Shown one piece after another: positions 16,497 through 24,616 of a stretch of DNA of 47,379 nt. The stretch is from Candidatus Bathyarchaeota archaeon (GTDB taxonomy: Archaea; Thermoproteota; Bathyarchaeia; Bathyarchaeales; Bathycorpusculaceae). Where the stretch lies: assembly GCA_016927895.1 (NCBI GenBank), contig JAFGLT010000008.1, positions 1 through 47,379 on the forward strand, in the 5' to 3' direction. A program made the translations under genes and the position numbers. The notes under the pieces were generated by a model. It saw only the letters and a list, made by a program, of their open reading frames with translations, ran no database searches and had not been told where the DNA came from. Positions within the stretch are counted from its first letter, which is position 1; each line of letters opens with the position of its first letter.

Positions 16497-17282
16497 ATGA
16501 AGAAAATAATTTTACCTACGGGTCTTTCAATTTTACTATTGCTTGCAATGGCAGTTCCCGCTCTGGCTCAAAAAGAGCTTGTAGGTGTCCAAGTAGGCGA
16601 CTGGTTCAAATACAAAGCGGAAGTCACTCAATGGGAAAGCACAATGGAATTTCTTCCAGATAATTATTTGGGTCCCTTAATCTTGGCTGAAAATCAGACA
16701 GATGCGATATGGTATAATGTTACGGACATAACATCGGGTGATGGTGGTGACAACGTGACCTTCGCAATCCAATATGATTGGACAAACGGCACTGTAACAT
16801 ACGCGACTATGGTAGAAAACGTATCAACTGCGAATCAGATGATATTCATTATAGGCGCCAACATGACGTCAGGTGAAATGGTAAGCGATACATATGATTT
16901 CTTAAACATGAACATTTTTCAGTATCCAGCACGATACATAAATGAGACAATCGATTTTGCAAATCCTAACGCAACAAGAGAAACAAATGTACTTGAATAT
17001 GATATTAATATCCTTGGAGCCCCTTATGAATACATATTCTACTGGGACAAAGCAACTGGAATGCGAGTTTGGTACTGGAACCACGGAGACGTACCTGAGA
17101 TTGATTTTGGAACGGGGACACCGCAACCCGCGTACGAATATACTGTTGTATGGGAGCTAGTAGATTCAAGCGTTGAAGATTTGTTAGTACCTGATTTTAC
17201 AGGACCAATTCTGCTGCTAACGCTCATGACAATCACGGCGCCAAAAGTCTTTCTACACAGGCGAAAAAAACTAATCACCTAA
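16497..17282 (+). CDS. Secreted, membrane-anchored hypothetical protein with many N-glycosylation sequons
   Basis: 261 residues. Residues 1-24 are a signal peptide (KK, then a hydrophobic run ending AVPALA before Q). The C-terminal end (LVPDFTGPILLLTLMTITAP followed by HRRKK) is a membrane anchor with a positive cytoplasmic tail. The region between is extracellular and contains at least eight N-x-S/T sequons (NQT, NVT twice, NGT, NVS, NMT, NET, NAT), typical of archaeal surface glycoproteins. It opens with VGVQVGDWFKYKAEVTQW, a motif seen in several archaeal surface proteins of unknown function. Single gene with its own promoter. Function unknown. Confidence 0.75.
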   Translation: MKKIILPTGLSILLLLAMAVPALAQKELVGVQVGDWFKYKAEVTQWESTMEFLPDNYLGPLILAENQTDAIWYNVTDITSGDGGDNVTFAIQYDWTNGTVTYATMVENVSTANQMIFIIGANMTSGEMVSDTYDFLNMNIFQYPARYINETIDFANPNATRETNVLEYDINILGAPYEYIFYWDKATGMRVWYWNHGDVPEIDFGTGTPQPAYEYTVVWELVDSSVEDLLVPDFTGPILLLTLMTITAPKVFLHRRKKLIT

Positions 17283-17358
17283 ACCTGTCCCTCCTCTTTT
17301 TTTGAACGATTGACTTGCAAACGAACAAATTAATGCCAGTCTTTTTCCGAGAGCAGTC

Positions 17359-18345
17359 TTAGATGTTTATGAAGCATCCGGCTTTTCTGGACAGCGCTTT
17401 TTTGTAGGCTAATTCAACTGTTGCGGCGTCTTGAATTGCTAAGCCTGTGGAATCGAATACTGTGATTTCGTCCTTTGATGTTCTGGCAGGCTTGGTTCCA
17501 GCTACGAGGTCTCCGAGCTCAGCCCACACGTCTTTCTCTGATAAAATGCTCTGCGACAAGGGAACGTTTATTTCTCCGCTGTGTGCGGCTTGTTCCCGGT
17601 CATCCACAACAATTTTCGCCCGCTTCAGGATAGCTGGGTCCAGCTCCTCTTTAAGTGGGGCGTCAGCACCGATGGCGTTGATATGGGTGCCTTTAGAAAT
17701 CCACTCGTCAAAAACCAGTGGCTTCTTCGAAGGCGTCGTGGTAACCACAATGTCGGCTCCTCGAACAGCTTTCTCCTCGCCAGAGACAATTATTACTTTG
17801 GTTTGAGTTGCTTTTTTGGCTTCGGAGGCAAATGCTTCTGCCGCTTTGTGTGATATATCGCAGACGCGTATTTCTTCGAGATTCGGAAAAACTAGAAGAA
17901 GTGCCTGCAACTGCGCTTTAGCTTGGACGCCTGCGCCGATGAAACCGGCGATTTTTGAGTGCTTGTTTGCAAGGTATTTGGCGGCTATTCCTCCAGCGGC
18001 GGCTGTACGCATGGCCGTTATGCTGTTTCCCCCCATCAGCGCCAGCAGTGTTCCATTCTTCGGGTTCAGCAACAACACCGTCGCCGACACTGTGGGCAAC
18101 CCGAATTTGCAGGGGTTTTCGGGGTGAGAATTCACGATTTTAACCGACGCTACATCCAGCCTTTCAAGGTAAGCGGGCATGGCTCTCACGTCGCCATTGT
18201 ACTTTGCAAAGTCCAAGTAAACTTTAGAAGGCATCTGAACGTAACCCAACGCTTTTTCTCTGAAAACGTTTTCAACAGCCTCCATGACCTCTTTAATTGA
18301 CAATAACTCAGTGACTTCTTGTTCAGACAGCAACAAAACCTTCAT
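17359..18345 (-). CDS. Ornithine cyclodeaminase / mu-crystallin family (possibly archaeal alanine dehydrogenase)
   Basis: About 328 residues. Family segments in order: YVQMPSKVYLDF; the substrate and NAD region VKIVNSHPENP; the Rossmann loop GFIGAGVQAKAQLQALL near residue 130; VTTTPSKKPLVFDEW; INAIGADAPLKEELDP near 225; and ITVFDSTGLAIQDAATVELAY near 300. The family includes ornithine cyclodeaminase, archaeal NAD-dependent alanine dehydrogenase and related imine reductases, which cannot be told apart safely by eye. The ATG at 18345, right behind GGAAGTGGG, is preferred over the GTG three codons upstream. Divergent from the DNA ligase gene. Confidence 0.85.
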   Translation of the reverse strand: MKVLLLSEQEVTELLSIKEVMEAVENVFREKALGYVQMPSKVYLDFAKYNGDVRAMPAYLERLDVASVKIVNSHPENPCKFGLPTVSATVLLLNPKNGTLLALMGGNSITAMRTAAAGGIAAKYLANKHSKIAGFIGAGVQAKAQLQALLLVFPNLEEIRVCDISHKAAEAFASEAKKATQTKVIIVSGEEKAVRGADIVVTTTPSKKPLVFDEWISKGTHINAIGADAPLKEELDPAILKRAKIVVDDREQAAHSGEINVPLSQSILSEKDVWAELGDLVAGTKPARTSKDEITVFDSTGLAIQDAATVELAYKKALSRKAGCFINI

Positions 18346-18523
18346 TTTGCCCACTTCCTAATCACAGAGTTCTAACTTTGAAAGCTGATAAGGGTTTCTT
18401 CCCGCAAAAGTCTATTTCGTTGAATCCGCGAAGCGGTTAGGCACAAAACTTGCACGTCAAAAGGTGATTGTGTCGATGCACTTTTAATACCGTACTGCAC
18501 GGTATATTCTGTGAGGTTTACCT

Positions 18524-20302
18524 TTGGAATCCGCCGAGTTGGAGTACGCTGTAATCGCTGATGCCTACGAGAAAATTGAAGCCACCACCAAACGGCTTGA
18601 AATGACTGACCTGCTAGTTGACCTGTTGAAGAAAACGCCGAAGAACGTTATAGCCAAAGTCGTCTACTTAACTCAGGGTAAACTGTACCCCGACTTTGTG
18701 GGCGTGGAGATAGGTGTAGCGGAAAAACTAGCCATAAAAGCTTTGGCTCGTGCTTCAGGCATAAGACAGAACGTCATTGAAGAAGACCTGCAGAAAACAG
18801 GTGACATCGGCGAAACCGCCCAAAAACTCTTGGCAAAAAAGAAGCAAACTACTTTTTTCCAGAAAACGTTAACCGTGCAGCACGTTTACGCGACGCTTGA
18901 CAAAATGGCTAAAACAACAGGTTCTGGCGCGGTGGATTCAAAAATGGCGCTATTAGCGGGGTTGCTGTCAGACGCTTCACCGCGGGAAGCTAAGTATATA
19001 ATGCGCACGGTTACAAGCAAGCTACGTCTGGGCATAGCAGACATGACGGTCCTGGACGCGCTGGCTATAGCATACGGCGGCGGCAAGGAAAACCGCGAAC
19101 TGATAGAACGCGCTTACAACATCTCCTCGGACCTCGGCAGAGTCGCAAACGTAGTAGCCGAGAAAGGCTTAGAAGGCATCAAAAAGTTTCAAGTGATGGT
19201 TTTCGAGCCGATAAGACCAATGTTAGCGGAGAGACTTTCATCTCCTGAAGAGATTTTGGATAAGCTTAGCGGGAAATGCGTGGCTGAGTACAAGTACGAC
19301 GGCGAACGCGTGCAGGCACATAAAAAAGGAAATGACATTGAGCTGTACTCTAGGCGCATGGAACGTATTTCTGACCAGTATCCAGACGCTGTTGAACTAG
19401 TTAGAAACAACGTGAACGCTGAAGAGGCTATTTTAGAGGCGGAGTGCGTGGCAGTGGATGTTGAAACGGGCGAGCTGCTTCCTTTTCAGGAGCTGATGCA
19501 CCGACGCCGCAAATACGGCGTTAACGAAGCTATGCAGCAGTATCCAGTGTCGCTTTTCATGTTTGACGCGCTTTACGTTGACGGCAAGGACCTGACGCTT
19601 GACGCTTACCCTTCAAGGAGGAATCTGCTGCAGAAAACAGTAAAGGAAAATGACCGCGTTAAAGCCGCTAAGCAGATTAAAACGGGCAACGTGAAGGAAC
19701 TAGAGGAGTTTTTTGAGGAAGCCATAGAGGCCGGGTGCGAAGGGTTAATTTGCAAGTCAGTTGGAGCAGATTCTGTTTACCAGGCTGGTGCGCGAGGTTG
19801 GATGTGGATAAAGTACAAACGGGACTACAAAAGCGAAATGAAGGACACTGTGGACCTTGTGGTTGTGGGCGCTTTTCACGGTAGAGGAAAGCGTGCCGGA
19901 ACGTACGGCGCTTTGCTTCTTGCAGCTTACAACCACGAAGCGGATACCTTTGAGACTGTTACAAAGTTGGGCACGGGCTTCACAGATGAAGACTTGAAGA
20001 GGTTGTCTGAAGTTTTGAGAAATCACATTGTTCCGCGTAAGCCTTCGCGGGTACAGTCAACTTTGGCGGCTGACGTCTGGTTTGAGCCTAAAGTAGTTTT
20101 GGAGGTCCTAGGCGCCGAGATAACGTTGAGCCCCATCCACGTGTGTGCCTTAGACTCCATACGTAAGGGCAGCGGTCTTGCTATCAGGTTTCCGCGTTTC
20201 ACAGGCAAGTACCGAACCGACAAAACTGCTGAGGACGCAACAACCTCTACTGAAGTTGTGGAAATGTACCGCAATCAACTTAAGCAAATCGGCGCCGCTT
20301 AA
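18524..20302 (+). CDS. lig: ATP-dependent DNA ligase
   Basis: 592 residues, the usual archaeal size. An N-terminal DNA-binding domain (about 1-220, with LRLGIADMTVLDALAIAYG) is followed by the nucleotidyltransferase core. The adenylated lysine is K257 in EYKYDGERVQ (motif I); RMERISDQYPD (III), FMFDALYVDG (IIIa), EGLICKSVGADSVYQAGARG (IV) and MWIKYKRDY (V) follow. The OB domain ends with SGLAIRFPRFTGKYRTDK (VI). It seals nicks in replication and repair. The start is TTG; TTTTAATACC near 18482 serves as TATA box. Confidence 0.95.
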   Translation: MESAELEYAVIADAYEKIEATTKRLEMTDLLVDLLKKTPKNVIAKVVYLTQGKLYPDFVGVEIGVAEKLAIKALARASGIRQNVIEEDLQKTGDIGETAQKLLAKKKQTTFFQKTLTVQHVYATLDKMAKTTGSGAVDSKMALLAGLLSDASPREAKYIMRTVTSKLRLGIADMTVLDALAIAYGGGKENRELIERAYNISSDLGRVANVVAEKGLEGIKKFQVMVFEPIRPMLAERLSSPEEILDKLSGKCVAEYKYDGERVQAHKKGNDIELYSRRMERISDQYPDAVELVRNNVNAEEAILEAECVAVDVETGELLPFQELMHRRRKYGVNEAMQQYPVSLFMFDALYVDGKDLTLDAYPSRRNLLQKTVKENDRVKAAKQIKTGNVKELEEFFEEAIEAGCEGLICKSVGADSVYQAGARGWMWIKYKRDYKSEMKDTVDLVVVGAFHGRGKRAGTYGALLLAAYNHEADTFETVTKLGTGFTDEDLKRLSEVLRNHIVPRKPSRVQSTLAADVWFEPKVVLEVLGAEITLSPIHVCALDSIRKGSGLAIRFPRFTGKYRTDKTAEDATTSTEVVEMYRNQLKQIGAA

Positions 20303-20389
20303 AACGGCTTTTGCATGTAGCACGAACTGGGTGAAAGGGGAAAGAATTCATAAACATCAACTGCCTAAAATAGTACCCGTGTGAAGTGA

Positions 20390-20995
20390 ATGTCACAGGA
20401 TTCCGAGAAACTGAAAACGCTAGTTAATTTCAAGAAAAAACTTGAAAAAAAAATTGAAGAGTTAAACGCTGAAATTGAGGATATGACTGCCACGTTGGAT
20501 GTAGTCAATTCGGTTTTGCTTGAGAAGGGCTTCAAACGCGGGGACGTCAAAGAGGTGAAGGAGCCGAAAGAAGAGGAGCAACCCAAATTGCACGTTACAG
20601 TTACAGAAGAAAAACCTGCTGAGCTGCCTGCTTTGGAACCTGAAAGCGTTATTCCATTGAAGACAATGGGTGATGAGCCGTTGGCTCTAATTTACGTTGA
20701 AAAGGAGGCTTTGCATGTTCTGCCAGATGAGAGCAAGAAGTTCAGTGTTAGCACGCCGCCGTTTCAGCCGTTTCTTGTTGAGCGGGTGTTGATGAAGATG
20801 CAGGAGAAAGACAATGAACTCGTAAAAACTGGTCAGTTAACACCGGACAAAAAGTTTGCTTACGACATAGTTAATGAAGGCGACTTGCTCCGTGAAATAG
20901 TGTTAAAAAACGTTGATGAAGACCGCCTGAAAGAACTCAAGTCCAGCATCCGTTGGACACTTGAGAAAATGTACGAGAAAACAGGAAAAAGTTGA
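20390..20995 (+). CDS. Coiled-coil hypothetical protein
   Basis: 201 residues. Residues 5-45 form a coiled coil (KLKTLVNFKKKLEKKIEELN continuing EIEDMTATLDVV). An acidic, proline-containing linker (KEVKEPKEEEQPKLHV) leads to a compact domain from about 90 to 195 (PLALIYVEKEALHVLPDESK, then FQPFLVERVLMKMQEKDNEL), ending in a charged helix. I do not recognise the family; the layout resembles archaeal scaffold or DNA-associated proteins. It follows the ligase gene by 87 bases and is convergent with thioredoxin, with only 10 bases between the stops. Cytoplasmic. Confidence 0.65.
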   Translation: MSQDSEKLKTLVNFKKKLEKKIEELNAEIEDMTATLDVVNSVLLEKGFKRGDVKEVKEPKEEEQPKLHVTVTEEKPAELPALEPESVIPLKTMGDEPLALIYVEKEALHVLPDESKKFSVSTPPFQPFLVERVLMKMQEKDNELVKTGQLTPDKKFAYDIVNEGDLLREIVLKNVDEDRLKELKSSIRWTLEKMYEKTGKS

Positions 20996-21005
20996 GAATT
21001 AGAAG

Positions 21006-21329
21006 TTAAAGGTGTTTCTTCAGCAGGTCTTCTATTCTGTTTTTGGCGCAGAGACCCACTAGCCTTTCAACTTCGCTGCCGTCTTTAAACACGATAAGTG
21101 TTGGTATGCTAAAGACTTGGTAGCATTCAGCTGTTTTAGGGCTTTCGTCGACGTCAAGTTTGGCGACAAGAACTTTTCCGTTGTAGTCATTGGCTAACTC
21201 TTCAATTGTGGGCGCTAAAGCTCTGCAGGGACCACACCAACCAGCCCAAAAATCTATCAAAGCAACCTTGTTGTTTTTTATGGTTTCATCGAAGTTCGCG
21301 TCATTTACATGAAAAGGTGGATTTCCCAT
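21006..21329 (-). CDS. trxA: Thioredoxin
   Basis: 107 residues. The redox-active WCGPC motif is at residues 31-35 (C32, C35), the buried aspartate is D26, and the cis-proline appears in FSIPTLIVFKDG. The length and motifs are those of a classical thioredoxin, which reduces protein disulfides in the cytoplasm. Single gene; a matching reductase is not in this window. Confidence 0.93.
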   Translation of the reverse strand: MGNPPFHVNDANFDETIKNNKVALIDFWAGWCGPCRALAPTIEELANDYNGKVLVAKLDVDESPKTAECYQVFSIPTLIVFKDGSEVERLVGLCAKNRIEDLLKKHL

Positions 21330-21405
21330 AATTTTTCACATCCCAAGATTACAGTTAATTGTTGAACTGCTCGGATATAAACAGTTCGCGTGAACGCCGT
21401 ATACA

Positions 21406-21837
21406 TCACTTGCCAGCTACAAATGACTGCAGTAACTCCTTGAACGTCTCATAAGCCCGTTCAGGATCAGATATGCCCTCCGCCGCCTTCTCAAACGGGC
21501 AAACACCGCTTCGGTTAAAACCAAGAATGGTATCCACCAGCTTGCTCCATTCGCACAATACCTCGTTTTCTTTAAACACTGTTTTGGCTTTTCGGCTCAG
21601 AACCTCCGCGTAAACCTCGCGTATACCTGCGTAAATGCATAGAAGAGCAATAGCTTTACCAACCACACGATCAGCAACTGAAGCACCCTCAAGCCTATCA
21701 CCAAGCTGCTCAATGGCACCCAAGAAACCCGATATCCTGTGAGAAGCCGTTTCAAAAACAACACCACCGTTCTTCACAATAACCAATGTTAAATCTTTTC
21801 GACAAAGCTGATCCTTGGCGATGCCCAAATCATTCAT
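21406..21837 (-). CDS. DUF1893-family protein
   Basis: About 143 residues. The segments DLTLVIVKNGGVVFETASHR, GASVADRVVGKAIALLCIYA, GIREVYAEVLSRKA and GVCPFEKAAEGISDPERAYE fit the DUF1893 pattern (PF08973), a deaminase-like fold found in archaea and some bacteria; its biological function is not established. A GTG at 21852 would add five residues. TATA-like CTTTTTATC lies about 40 bases upstream. Monocistronic. Confidence 0.75.
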   Translation of the reverse strand: MNDLGIAKDQLCRKDLTLVIVKNGGVVFETASHRISGFLGAIEQLGDRLEGASVADRVVGKAIALLCIYAGIREVYAEVLSRKAKTVFKENEVLCEWSKLVDTILGFNRSGVCPFEKAAEGISDPERAYETFKELLQSFVAGK

Positions 21838-21940
21838 GGCTAGCTTATACACTTAAAGTTAGAATGATAAAAAGTCTCTGCTCGTTTTTTCGGCAATTAT
21901 TATAAAATCGAAAAAGACGGCTCATATTCCTCAACACCAT

Positions 21941-22023
21941 CATATTTGGAGCCTAATAGAAATGCAATGCAGAAAACGAGGGGATCTACGCTGAAGAGCA
22001 TTATTTTCGAAAATGCGCTCTTC
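21941..22023 (+). repeat. Structured intergenic repeat, copy B
   Basis: The first 37 bases (21941-21977) match copy A (4779-4815) at 31 positions. The G-rich run and TCTAC also recur. The 3' half forms a strong stem GAAGAGC (21993-21999)/GCTCTTC (22017-22023) over ATT..AAAATGC. The stem sequence differs from copy A while a hairpin is kept, which is the pattern expected of a conserved RNA structure. It lies between two minus-strand genes. Confidence 0.5.
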
Positions 22024-22049
22024 TGAAAGAATTTGTGTGCTCTATAAAG

Positions 22050-22081
22050 GTTCTAAAAAAAGAAAAAGGAGAGACTTTATT
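22050..22081 (-). terminator. T-tract terminator after the CdvA-like gene
   Basis: Right after the stop codon the minus strand reads CTCTCC, then CTTTTTCTTTTTTTAG, a typical archaeal oligo-T termination signal. Confidence 0.55.
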
Positions 22082-23443
22082 TTATAATTCTTCGTATTCA
22101 GTTTCTTCGTCTGCTTCTGCTGCTTCTGTGGTTTCTGCTTCGTCTTGTTCCTCGTCTGCTATGACTTCTACGCTTATTTCTGGCGGCGCCTCTTTTGGGG
22201 CTCCGAAAGGGTGAACTTCAGTGGAAGTTTCTTCCACACTTTCCAGCGTCTCTTCTGAGGTTTGAGGCTCATTCTCTATAAACTGCGGCATGTCTTCCTC
22301 AGGTTGAGCAATTTCTTCTGTGACTTCTGTGTTGCTCTCTACTTCTGCTTCTACGTTTTGCGAAAATTCTTCTGTGACTTCTGTTGTCTCCTCTGTCATC
22401 TCTGGAGTTTCTTCCACACTTTCCAGCGTCTCTTGAACCATTTCTGGCTGATACTCTGTTTCCTGTGTTTCTTGTGCGGTTTCCTCTGAGGCTTGTGGGA
22501 TTTCCTCTTCGAGTTGCCATGGTGCTTCTGCGGGTTCTGTGTTGCTCTCTACTTCTGCTTCTACGTTTTGCGAAAATTCTTCTGTGACTTCTGCTGCTTC
22601 TGTGGTTTCCTCTGTTACCTCAGGGATTTCGTTCATGTCTTGCTGTACATCCTCAGTGATTTGCGGTTCTTGTGGTACATCTTCAGTGATTTGTGGTTGC
22701 CATTCTGTTTCTTGTGGTGTGTATTCTGTGGTTTGCGGGATTTCTTCTGTGATTTCTGGCTGGTTCTCTATTACTTCTGTGTTTTCTTCCACAATTTGCG
22801 GTGTCTCTTCTGGTGTAATGTATGCGTTTTCGATTGAGGACTCTTCTGGAGCTGTCTCTTCCACGGGTATATCTGGCTCTTGAGCATACGACTCTGTTGG
22901 AGATTCCATTTCCGCTGGGGCATCTGCGACGTTTTCTACTGTCTCGGTTGGGACGGCTTCAACGTTTTCTTCTACTGGCAAAACTGGCTCTGTTGTTGCC
23001 TCTTCGGCAGGTGGACAAAGCTGGGTTGTGGCTTCTTTTATTATATTCAGTTCGTGTCTGGCGCTTTCCAGTCCTGTTGAAAGCACGGTTATTTCGCGCT
23101 GATACATTTCCTCATCGATCTCGCCAACCACATGCTGTATTTCATAGTTGGCAAGAAGCGTCTCCAAAGTTTTTATTTGGCTTTCCAATTCCTGTGTTTT
23201 ACCCTGCATTTTCGTAAGGAGGGCATTTTGCTGTTTCTCAATTTCCATTATCACTGCGTTTATGTCGCTGTCGAACGAGTCACGGGTGGCCTGCGAAATT
23301 CTGCCGTTTTCAAATAAATTGTCCAAAGCTTGCTTCTTTTTCTTCGCTATCTCATATTCTTCGTTTAATCGCTTAAATGAGTGTTTCCACGAAATCAAAT
23401 TTAACACCTTGCCCTTTCTAAGGCATAAAAGAGGAAATAACAT
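22082..23443 (-). CDS. CdvA-like coiled-coil protein with long acidic repeat tail
   Basis: 453 residues. Residues about 20-145 are a long coiled coil (RLNEEYEIAKKKKQALDNLF; then ESQIKTLETLLANYEIQHVV; GEIDEEMYQREITVLSTGLE; ARHELNIIKEAT). This resembles the helical part of CdvA-like proteins of TACK archaea, the membrane- and DNA-associated partner of the ESCRT-type division system. The remaining 300 residues are a low-complexity E/T/P/V-rich tail with imperfect repeats; one 59-base block occurs twice identically. No CdvB/ESCRT or CdvC gene is in the window. The start is uncertain: a GTG at LNLISWKH is another candidate. The N-terminal family call is moderate; a role in division is inference. 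Confidence 0.65.
   Translation of the reverse strand: MLFPLLCLRKGKVLNLISWKHSFKRLNEEYEIAKKKKQALDNLFENGRISQATRDSFDSDINAVIMEIEKQQNALLTKMQGKTQELESQIKTLETLLANYEIQHVVGEIDEEMYQREITVLSTGLESARHELNIIKEATTQLCPPAEEATTEPVLPVEENVEAVPTETVENVADAPAEMESPTESYAQEPDIPVEETAPEESSIENAYITPEETPQIVEENTEVIENQPEITEEIPQTTEYTPQETEWQPQITEDVPQEPQITEDVQQDMNEIPEVTEETTEAAEVTEEFSQNVEAEVESNTEPAEAPWQLEEEIPQASEETAQETQETEYQPEMVQETLESVEETPEMTEETTEVTEEFSQNVEAEVESNTEVTEEIAQPEEDMPQFIENEPQTSEETLESVEETSTEVHPFGAPKEAPPEISVEVIADEEQDEAETTEAAEADEETEYEEL
22227..22593 (-). repeat. Identical internal DNA repeats in the acidic tail of the CdvA-like gene
   Basis: A 59-base block at 22325-22383 is identical to 22535-22593 (210 bases apart, 70 codons), and a 28-base block at 22227-22254 is identical to 22407-22434 (180 bases apart, 60 codons). 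All copies are in the same reading frame and encode EEFSQNVEAEVESNTE and ETLESVEET. Perfect identity at the DNA level implies recent duplication or gene conversion. Confidence 0.85.
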
Positions 23444-23853
23444 TTGTTAACATGCATGTATATCGCTGAATAATAAAATCGACAACCTTAACCATCAAAA
23501 TGGAAATTATGCGTTTAAAATTCTATTGGTTCCACGTTATTTATATAACTAAAAATTGAAATTTTTTCAACAAAAATTCTGGCGTAATTTTTTCTTCTAC
23601 ACACAACCGCTCTTGTAGACTATATGAATTCTGCTCAAGGTTGCCGAGAAACCTTTTTTTCCTGCAGTCAGCTGGCCTGACGCGTGATTTTTGTCCCCAC
23701 CCCCCCACAAATAAGGTCCAACGTCGAAAACAAAACACCTTTCGGTTTCGATGATAACTTGACAACCGCGCACTACCAGTTTTATTAAATTCAAATCGAA
23801 ACGCTAAAAAACCCCTTTCTTGTTTCTCCTATGAGCAACAAAAACTAACAGAA
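23444..23853. other. 410-base intergenic region before tRNA-Lys
   Basis: AT-rich, holding presumed promoters for the minus-strand CdvA-like gene and the plus-strand tRNA (an AT-rich TTTTATTAAATT lies near 23780). A run CCCCACCCCCCC occurs near 23695-23707. A TTG-started 65-codon frame on the minus strand has no recognisable family or ribosome binding sequence. I see no supported gene. Confidence 0.4.
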
Positions 23854-23931
23854 GGGCCCGTAGCTCAGCAAGGCCAGAGCATCGGACTTTTAATCCGAGG
23901 GTCACGGGTTCAATTCCCGCCGGGCCCGCCA
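23854..23931 (+). tRNA. tRNA-Lys (anticodon UUU)
   Basis: Cloverleaf: acceptor GGGCCCG/CGGGCCC, D stem GCTC/GAGC, anticodon stem TCGGA/TCCGA with loop CTTTTAA (anticodon TTT), T loop TTCAATT with stem ACGGG/CCCGC (one A-C mismatch at the outer pair), discriminator G and an encoded CCA at 23929-23931. No intron. A frame of A residues follows. Confidence 0.96.
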
Positions 23932-24028
23932 AAAAACCCTGAGCCGACTTACCCCCCCAGATGAGGAAAACTAAAGGTGAAATTTTATAAACCAGCCAAA
24001 AACAGATATAATTCAGTAGGGTGATTAT

Positions 24029-24469
24029 GTGGCATCTAAACAATTGTTGGATTTGTTGACTAAGGGAATAGCGCTTGAACTCCAAGTTTCGATGAAGTAC
24101 ATGTGGCAGCATATTTTAGTCAAAGGACTTGAAGGCGCTGTTGTAGAGAAACTTTTCAGAGACATAGCCATCACAGAAATGAAACACGCCGAGACCCTTG
24201 TAGAGAGACTTGCTTTTCTCAACGGTGTGCCACCCAACAAGTTTGACCCTGTCCACGCTGGCGTGACTTTGGAAGAAATGCTGAGAGAGGATGAGCAAGC
24301 CGCGGAAGAACTCGTAAACTTGTTTAAGAGGGCTATACAGGTTGCCAGTAAAGAGGGCGATTTTGCCACTAAACGATTGCTTGAGGACATTCTCGCGGAC
24401 GAAGAGAAACATCTTGACAAGTTCTCAAAACTACTAGTTGGAATGACCAGCCCGTTCACACAGCCGTAA
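24029..24469 (+). CDS. Ferritin-like (bacterioferritin/Dps-type) diiron protein
   Basis: 147 residues, GTG start behind GTGATT. Four-helix bundle with diiron-type ligands: E in GIALELQVSMKYMWQHIL, E-x-x-H in ITEMKHAETL, and E plus E-x-x-H in LEDILADEEKHLDKF. The pattern is that of bacterioferritin-like iron-storage or iron-detoxifying proteins; such a protein also suits the peroxide-handling set (Isf, AfpA) earlier in the window. Single cytoplasmic gene. Confidence 0.85.
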   Translation: MASKQLLDLLTKGIALELQVSMKYMWQHILVKGLEGAVVEKLFRDIAITEMKHAETLVERLAFLNGVPPNKFDPVHAGVTLEEMLREDEQAAEELVNLFKRAIQVASKEGDFATKRLLEDILADEEKHLDKFSKLLVGMTSPFTQP

Positions 24470-24616
24470 CCTGATTCAACACTTGATAGAAACGCTGGTT
24501 TTTCGATGATAGGGTAATCAAGTTTTCAAGGGTCTGACTGGTTTTTCCTTTTTGTTTGTTCAAATCAGTTAACTTTAAAAGGGTTAAGGGCGCATCCTAT
24601 TCGAAGAGGTTTCCAT

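Noticed and set aside
22262-23450. Several long plus-strand frames rich in Phe, Cys and Leu opposite the CdvA-like gene
   Set aside because: They are mirror products of the Glu/Thr-rich repeats on the minus strand; no ribosome binding sequences or family motifs.
23597-23794. 65-codon minus-strand frame starting with TTG before tRNA-Lys
   Set aside because: No ribosome binding sequence, no family resemblance, and the C/G runs look non-coding.
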